A stretch of DNA of 38,550 bases from JAGNNV01 sp039932395 (lineage in GTDB: Bacteria > Acidobacteriota > Vicinamibacteria > Fen-336 > JAGNNV01), in the NCBI GenBank assembly GCA_039932395.1, contig JBDTQB010000005.1:1-38550 (forward strand), written 5' to 3'. The translations under genes and the position numbers were made by a program. The notes under the pieces are model-generated. The model saw only the letters and a list, made by a program, of their open reading frames with translations, ran no database searches and was not told the origin of the DNA. Below are positions 34,739 to 38,550 of this stretch, piece after piece (position 1 is the first letter of the stretch; every line of letters begins with the position of its first letter).

Positions 34739-35188
34739 ATGGCGTACGAATCCTGGATGGATCTGGCGCTCGCTCAGGCCGCTCTGGGAGCCACTGCTGG
34801 GGAGGTTCCGGTAGGAGCGGTTCTGCTGGACAGCGAAGGCGCGGTCATGGCCTCCGGCTTCAACCAACCCGTTTCTTCTCACGATCCCACGGCGCACGCG
34901 GAGATCGTGGTGCTGCGCCAGGCAGCCCTGAAGATGGCCAACTATCGGCTGCCGAACACCACCCTGATCGTCACCGTAGAACCGTGCCTCATGTGCGCGG
35001 GTGCCTTGGTGAACGCGAGAGTGGCGCGCGTGGTTTTTGGCGCGCGAGAGCCCAAGTGGGGCGCCTTCGGAAGCCGGCTGACCCTGGACGGCCTCGGGCT
35101 CAATCATCAGATCGAGGTGGTTTCGGGCATCCGCGAGCAGGAATGCGGGGATCTGCTGAGAGCTTTCTTCAAAGCCCGCCGATCGTAG
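34739..35188 (+). CDS. tadA: tRNA-specific adenosine-34 deaminase
   Basis: Zinc-dependent deaminase of 149 residues that changes A34 of tRNA-Arg(ACG) to inosine, allowing CGU, CGC and CGA to be read. The deaminase motifs are complete: HAE with His53 (zinc) and Glu55 (proton shuttle), and PCLMC with Cys83 and Cys86 (zinc). EVPVGAVLLDSEG and GAREPKWGAFGS are TadA wording. ATG at 34739 is chosen; a TTG 21 bases earlier would overlap the SGNH gene. It follows the SGNH stop by 8 bases and precedes tRNA-Ser by 77 bases. Its substrate tRNA gene is in the same small region. Confidence 0.95.
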   Translation: MAYESWMDLALAQAALGATAGEVPVGAVLLDSEGAVMASGFNQPVSSHDPTAHAEIVVLRQAALKMANYRLPNTTLIVTVEPCLMCAGALVNARVARVVFGAREPKWGAFGSRLTLDGLGLNHQIEVVSGIREQECGDLLRAFFKARRS

Positions 35189-35265
35189 AAGCATGGGCTG
35201 ACGCCGCCGAGATGACGCACAACCAGCGAGACTGGTAATCTTGCCCCCTTCCAGTAACCGGTCGC

Positions 35266-35358
35266 GGAGAGATGCGAGAGTGGTTTAATCGGTACGCCTG
35301 GAAAGCGTAAGTAGGGGTGACCCCTCTACCCAGGGTTCGAATCCCTGTCTCTCCGCCA
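35266..35358 (+). tRNA. tRNA-Ser(GGA)
   Basis: Class II tRNA folded by hand: acceptor GGAGAGA/TCTCTCC, anticodon stem TACGC/GCGTA around the loop CTGGAAA with anticodon GGA, a long variable arm (TAGGGGTGACCCCTCTA region), T-arm CAGGG-TTCGAAT-CCCTG, discriminator G and encoded CCA (35356-35358). A weak promoter-like pair (TGAC near 35213, TAATCT at 35236-35241) lies upstream but is not convincing. Confidence 0.96.
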
Positions 35359-35368
35359 GTTTTCTCGG

Positions 35369-35587
35369 GCCGAAGGCCCGAAAAACTGACGTCAAGACAC
35401 GGCGTCGGCACATCGCTTCGCTCAGTGTCGAATCCCCCACCCGACAGCCTTTCTCCCGCCGAAGGCCCGAAAAACTGACGTCAAGACACCGCGTCGGCAC
35501 ATCGCTTCGCTCAGTGTCGAATCCCCCATCCGACAGCCTTTCTCCCGCCGAAGGCCCGAAAAACTGACGTCAAGACACGGCGCCGGC
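35369..35587. repeat. 89-bp direct tandem repeat (two full copies, one partial)
   Basis: Units begin at 35369, 35458 and 35547 with GCCGAAGGCCCG; the period is exactly 89 bases. Copies one and two differ at two positions; the third stops after about 41 bases, 2 bases short of the LysR stop codon. Each full unit contains GTGTCGAATCCCCCA and a following CTTTCTC, which resemble the T-arm and 3' flank of the tRNA-Ser just upstream. A GGGCC-GAA-GGCCC stem occurs only at the first junction. No open reading frame of interest runs through it. It fills most of the 400-base gap 35189-35589. Confidence 0.9.
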
Positions 35588-35589
35588 CC

Positions 35590-36498
35590 TCAGCTCGTCG
35601 GAAGACTGACGATCTGCTGTTGCAGAAACGCAAGGAGCGCTTGCACCTTGCGTGAGTGCTGCCGGTTTGGAAGATAGGCCGCGTAGACGCTGGCGGTTTC
35701 TTCCTCCGGATTGACGCTGTAGTCCTCGAACAGGCGACGCATGCGGCCGGTGCGGATGTCGTCGCTGACCAGCCACTCCGGCAACAGGGCGATGCCGTGG
35801 CCATCGAGTGCCGCTTCGCGCAAGACGCCGGAGCTGTTCACGGCGAGGCGGCCCGTCACTTCAACGTGCTCCATCACGCTGCCCCTCTGAAACGTCCAGC
35901 GCTGGCCCACCTGATTGCTGACGCGCATGCACTCGTGATCGCGCATCGTTCGCGGATCCGAAGGAACGCCGCGACGCGCCAGATACTCCTGGCTCGCCAC
36001 CACGAAAAGATGCTGCTCTCCCAGCTTCTTCACAATCAGGTTCGGCTGCTTCCACGACTCGCCGATGCGGACGGCGAGGTCGATCCGTTCCGTGGTCAGA
36101 TCCACATTCAGGTTGGACAGCACCAGGTCGAGCGTCACGCGTGAATACGTTTCCAGGAAGCTCGCGATCCTGGGTCCGAAAAACAAACGGCCATACGTCA
36201 CCGGCATCGAAACGCGAAGGGGTCCCACCGGTTCCGTGCCGGTATCGGCCACGCTGTCGTCGGCGTCGTCAAGTTCCGCCAGCAGTCGCGACACGTGTTC
36301 AAGGTAGGTGACGCCGGTGTCCGTCAGCGTCACTTTGCGCGTGGTGCGTGTAAGCAACGGAGTGCCCAGGGACTGTTCCAGGGAGTCAATCAGACGGGTG
36401 ACCGATGAGGTCGCCACCGACATCCTTCGCGCCGCTTTGGAAAATCCGCCGAGAGTGGCCACCTCTTTGAAGGCTTTAAGGGCCAAAAGCTTGTCCAA
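35590..36498 (-). CDS. LysR-family transcriptional regulator
   Basis: DNA-binding regulator of 302 residues. The N-terminal winged helix-turn-helix is clear (LKAFKEVATLGGFSKAARRM, SSVTRLIDSLEQSLGTPLL, RTTRKVTLTDTG), followed by a two-lobed substrate-binding domain (LRVSMPVTYGRLFFGP ... DLAVRIG ... GIALLPEWLV) of the CrgA/AaeR type. TTG at 36498 is used, with GAGGTGAT just upstream on the minus strand. It is divergent from the DsbA-like gene, and a perfect LysR-type palindrome lies in the 95-base region between them, so autoregulation and control of the dsbA-like/efflux genes are likely. The effector is unknown. Confidence 0.93.
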   Translation of the reverse strand: MDKLLALKAFKEVATLGGFSKAARRMSVATSSVTRLIDSLEQSLGTPLLTRTTRKVTLTDTGVTYLEHVSRLLAELDDADDSVADTGTEPVGPLRVSMPVTYGRLFFGPRIASFLETYSRVTLDLVLSNLNVDLTTERIDLAVRIGESWKQPNLIVKKLGEQHLFVVASQEYLARRGVPSDPRTMRDHECMRVSNQVGQRWTFQRGSVMEHVEVTGRLAVNSSGVLREAALDGHGIALLPEWLVSDDIRTGRMRRLFEDYSVNPEEETASVYAAYLPNRQHSRKVQALLAFLQQQIVSLPTS

Positions 36499-36510
36499 AT
36501 CACCTCACCT

Positions 36511-36525
36511 TTGCGTCCGACGCAA
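36511..36525. promoter_or_regulatory. LysR-type operator (T-N11-A palindrome)
   Basis: TTGCGTC (36511-36517), C, GACGCAA (36519-36525) is a perfect 7-bp inverted repeat that contains the T-N11-A spacing of LysR recognition sites (T36512, A36524). A further half-site TTGCGT occurs at 36533-36538. It lies 13 bases from the regulator start and 68 bases from the divergent gene, which is the usual position. Confidence 0.6.
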
Positions 36526-36593
36526 CAGACGTTTGCGTTTATTGAGTATTCCCTGTCTCCGGCGCAAAGCATACGATCCTTTCCGCGTCAACA

Positions 36594-37265
36594 ATGAGTA
36601 AAACACACAATCAGATCGAAGTCGTGGTGAGTTCTGACTTCATCTGCCCGTGGTGCTGGGTCGGACAACGACGCCTGACCGCCGGAATTGAAATGGCGCG
36701 CCTGACCACCCCGCCCATCGTTCGATACCAGCCTTACGAGATCAATCCCGCGATGCCCCTTGAAGGCATGAGCCGCCGCCTGTACCGAAGCGCCAAGCTG
36801 GGAAGCTGGGCTCGATCCCAGGCCATGGATGCCGAAGTGCAACTCGCCGGACGCGAGCTGGCCGCCGAATTCAACTTCGACCTGATCGACATCACTCCCA
36901 ACACGCGACTCGCTCACCGCCTGATGTTCCTCGCCCGGGCAGAGGGAATTGTGGATCGGGCCGAGGCGCTGCAGGAAAGCATCTTCCGCGCGTACTTCAC
37001 GGAAGGCCGCGATATCGGCAGCCTGGACGTGCTTGTGATCCTGGCTGCAGCCAACGGCTTCGACCCGGTGGCGACGCGCTTGTCCCTGCTTGGCCCGGCG
37101 GGCGAGAGCGAGGTCGTGGCCATCGAAACGCAGACCCAATCCGAGGGCATCCGTTCCCTGCCCGTGGTGCGCATCAATGGGACGCAGGTGAGCGGCGCCC
37201 AGCCCGCCGCCGTTCTCGCCGAAGCGCTGCGCGCGGCTGTGGCCAAAGCAGACGCACTTCATTAA
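36594..37265 (+). CDS. DsbA-family oxidoreductase (FrnE-like)
   Basis: Cytoplasmic thioredoxin-fold protein of 223 residues. The redox pair is CPWC (Cys18-Cys21) within SSDFICPWCWVGQRRL, and the helical insert and the late cis-Pro region (EGIRSLPVVRINGTQVSGAQP) follow the FrnE/2-hydroxychromene isomerase-like subgroup. No signal peptide is seen, as usual for FrnE. It may act in thiol stress or in electrophile metabolism. It starts a unit with the RND adaptor 18 bases downstream and is divergent from the LysR gene, so it is probably one of the regulator's targets. Family call firm; substrate unknown. Confidence 0.9.
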   Translation: MSKTHNQIEVVVSSDFICPWCWVGQRRLTAGIEMARLTTPPIVRYQPYEINPAMPLEGMSRRLYRSAKLGSWARSQAMDAEVQLAGRELAAEFNFDLIDITPNTRLAHRLMFLARAEGIVDRAEALQESIFRAYFTEGRDIGSLDVLVILAAANGFDPVATRLSLLGPAGESEVVAIETQTQSEGIRSLPVVRINGTQVSGAQPAAVLAEALRAAVAKADALH

Positions 37266-37283
37266 AGGAAAGATCTCCACCAC

Positions 37284-38513
37284 GTGGACAACATCGCTGT
37301 CTCAATAGAACGCATGACCCCGCAGCGGAAGCTCGCTGGACGCGCGCCCGCGGCCCTCATGGGTATCGCCTTCGCCCTTCTGGCCTCGGGCTGTGGCAAA
37401 GAGCCCGCCGTCGCCGCGGCCAATCCGTCGGCTGCCCCACCCAAGACCGTCTCCGTGATTCAGATGACGCCGGAAAGTGTGAGGATTTCGACCGAGTGGA
37501 TCGCCACGCTCGATGGCCTGGTCAACGCGCAGATTCGCCCGCAGGTTTCGGGATATCTGGTGCGCGCCACGTATCGCGAAGGTGCCGCAGTCAACAAAGG
37601 CGATGTGCTCTTCGAGATCGATCCGCGCACGTTTGAGGCGGCCCTCGCCCAGGCGGAAGCGCAGCTTGGTCAGGCGAAGGCGCAGCTCGGACGCACCGAA
37701 CTCGACGTAGCGCGCGACAAGCCCATGGCGGCCGAACGCGCCATCGCGCAGAGCCAGCTCGACAACGACGTCCAGTTAAATCTCGCGGCGCAGGCCGCGG
37801 TGAAATCCGCCGAAGCCTCGGTCGCAACCGCGCGCCTCAATCTTGAGTTCACGAAGGTGCGCTCGCTGGTCGGCGGTGTGGCTGCCATCGCCACCGCGCA
37901 AATCGGAGACCTCGTCGGTCCCACCACGCTTCTCACCACGGTCTCGCAGGTCAATCCCATCCGCGTCTACTTCTCGCTCAACGAACCGGAGTATCTGCAG
38001 ATCGCCGCGCAGATCAACGCGCGTACTCCGACGAAGTCCCTCTGGGGCAACGGCACCGCACTCACCCTGACGCTGGCCGATGGCTCTGTCTATCCCGAGA
38101 AGGGAACGTTTCTCGCGGCCGATCGTCAGATCGATCCCAAGACAGGGACCATCCGTATCAGCGCCACTTTCCCGAATCCGAACAATCAGCTGCGTCCGGG
38201 CCAGTACGGCCGCGTCAGTGCGGAGACCAAGGTGGCCAAAGAAGCGCTGCTCGTGCCTCTGCGCGCGGTTTCGGAACTGCAAGGCACCTTTCAGGTGCGT
38301 GTGGCGGCGCCCGACAACACCGTGGAAATCCGCAACGTCACGTTGGGTGATCGCATCGACTCTCGCTACATCGTGGAAAAGGGTTTGGCGGCCGGCGACA
38401 AAGTGATTGTCGATTCGGGTGCCGTCGCGGCTGGCGCGAAGGTGGTCACGAAGCCCTACGCGCCGCAGGACGCCGCCGTAGCCAGCGCCAGCGCGACTCC
38501 GGCGGGCAAGTAA
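37284..38513 (+). CDS. RND efflux periplasmic adaptor (AcrA/MexA-like lipoprotein)
   Basis: Adaptor of 409 residues for a multidrug RND pump. A lipoprotein signal ends with LLASGC at Cys37, consistent with a lipid anchor. Then come the lipoyl half with VNAQIRPQVSGYLVRATYREG, a helical hairpin (AEAQLGQAKAQLGRTELDVA ... AAVKSAEASVATARLNLEF), the beta-barrel and the membrane-proximal domain (VEIRNVTLGDRIDSRYIVEKG). The GTG at 37284 is used, with AAAGGAAAG about 11 bases upstream; an in-frame ATG at 37314 would leave a shorter signal peptide. The next gene is the RND pump. Regulation through the LysR protein is likely. Confidence 0.92.
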   Translation: MDNIAVSIERMTPQRKLAGRAPAALMGIAFALLASGCGKEPAVAAANPSAAPPKTVSVIQMTPESVRISTEWIATLDGLVNAQIRPQVSGYLVRATYREGAAVNKGDVLFEIDPRTFEAALAQAEAQLGQAKAQLGRTELDVARDKPMAAERAIAQSQLDNDVQLNLAAQAAVKSAEASVATARLNLEFTKVRSLVGGVAAIATAQIGDLVGPTTLLTTVSQVNPIRVYFSLNEPEYLQIAAQINARTPTKSLWGNGTALTLTLADGSVYPEKGTFLAADRQIDPKTGTIRISATFPNPNNQLRPGQYGRVSAETKVAKEALLVPLRAVSELQGTFQVRVAAPDNTVEIRNVTLGDRIDSRYIVEKGLAAGDKVIVDSGAVAAGAKVVTKPYAPQDAAVASASATPAGK

Positions 38514-38514
38514 C

Positions 38515-38550
38515 GTGTCCGACTTCTTCATACGACGTCCCATCGTGGCG
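38515..38550 (+). CDS. RND efflux pump inner-membrane subunit (3' partial)
   Basis: Only 12 codons are visible: a GTG start followed by SDFFIRRPIVA, the standard N-terminus of AcrB/MexB-type pumps (compare the common pattern FFIxRPIFA). It starts one base after the adaptor TAA, so it is co-transcribed. The rest lies beyond the window. Confidence 0.85.
   Translation, partial: MSDFFIRRPIVA

Noticed and set aside
32423..35358. Integrative element bounded by the two tRNA genes
   Set aside because: No integrase, no transposase and no duplicated tRNA 3' end were found by eye; only the relics suggest past exchange.
35359..35386. GGGCC-GAA-GGCCC stem after tRNA-Ser as an intrinsic terminator
   Set aside because: The stem is preceded by a T-run and followed by an A-run on the plus strand, and the same is true on the minus strand, which is the reverse of terminator geometry.
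35369..35587. Repeats considered as a CRISPR array
   Set aside because: The units are 89 bases, directly adjacent and almost identical throughout, with no variable spacers, and no cas genes are present.

Overview
The window is GC-rich chromosomal DNA of a Gram-negative bacterium: it carries lipoprotein and RND efflux parts and a Wzm/Wzt surface-glycan exporter. The MacAB-like cassette followed by a YIP1 protein, the DUF354 protein and the multidomain M4 protease would fit Acidobacteriota or a similar soil lineage, but no phylogenetic marker here settles this. The centre is a large accessory locus for a surface polysaccharide.

Layout. (1) 1-5243, plus strand: a MacAB-like tripartite exporter (partial adaptor, ATPase, two separate MacB/FtsX-type permeases) and a YIP1-like membrane protein. 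(2) 5307-13450, plus strand: a tightly packed glycan operon with AsnB-type amidotransferase, DUF354 protein, GT4, two large GT-C-like membrane proteins and a DPM1-like GT2. (3) 13443-22088, minus strand: the ABC polysaccharide exporter (wzm, and wzt with a C-terminal cargo domain), three methyltransferases (one atypical), a DegT-type sugar aminotransferase, a glycosyltransferase with a C-terminal coiled coil, and a GT4. (4) 22181-23404, plus: two small putative exported proteins. (5) 23479-27707, minus: a secreted thermolysin-family (M4) protease with a Calx-beta domain and a C-terminal module, followed by a stand-alone copy of that module. (6) 27890-32281, plus: a second glycan operon with a shortened paralogue of the coiled-coil glycosyltransferase, a GT4, a second AsnB and a methyltransferase. 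(7) 32423-35587: tRNA-Arg(ACG), two gene relics, an SGNH-hydrolase membrane protein, tadA, tRNA-Ser(GGA) and an 89-bp tandem repeat. (8) 35590-38550: a LysR regulator divergent from a DsbA/FrnE-like protein, then an RND efflux operon that runs off the end.

How the parts fit: the DegT enzyme, amidotransferases and methyltransferases would make or decorate sugars. The GT4/GT2/DUF354 enzymes would build a lipid-linked chain in the cytoplasm. Wzm/Wzt would export it, with the Wzt C-terminal domain reading the finished chain. The GT2 plus GT-C proteins would add polyprenyl-phosphate-linked sugars outside the membrane, and the SGNH protein may act on acyl groups. The most unusual items are the coiled-coil glycosyltransferase and its shortened paralogue, a wzt gene with no ATG, GTG or TTG start upstream of its Walker A, a two-gene relic directly after tRNA-Arg, and tRNA-Ser followed by tandem repeats that resemble its own 3' end.
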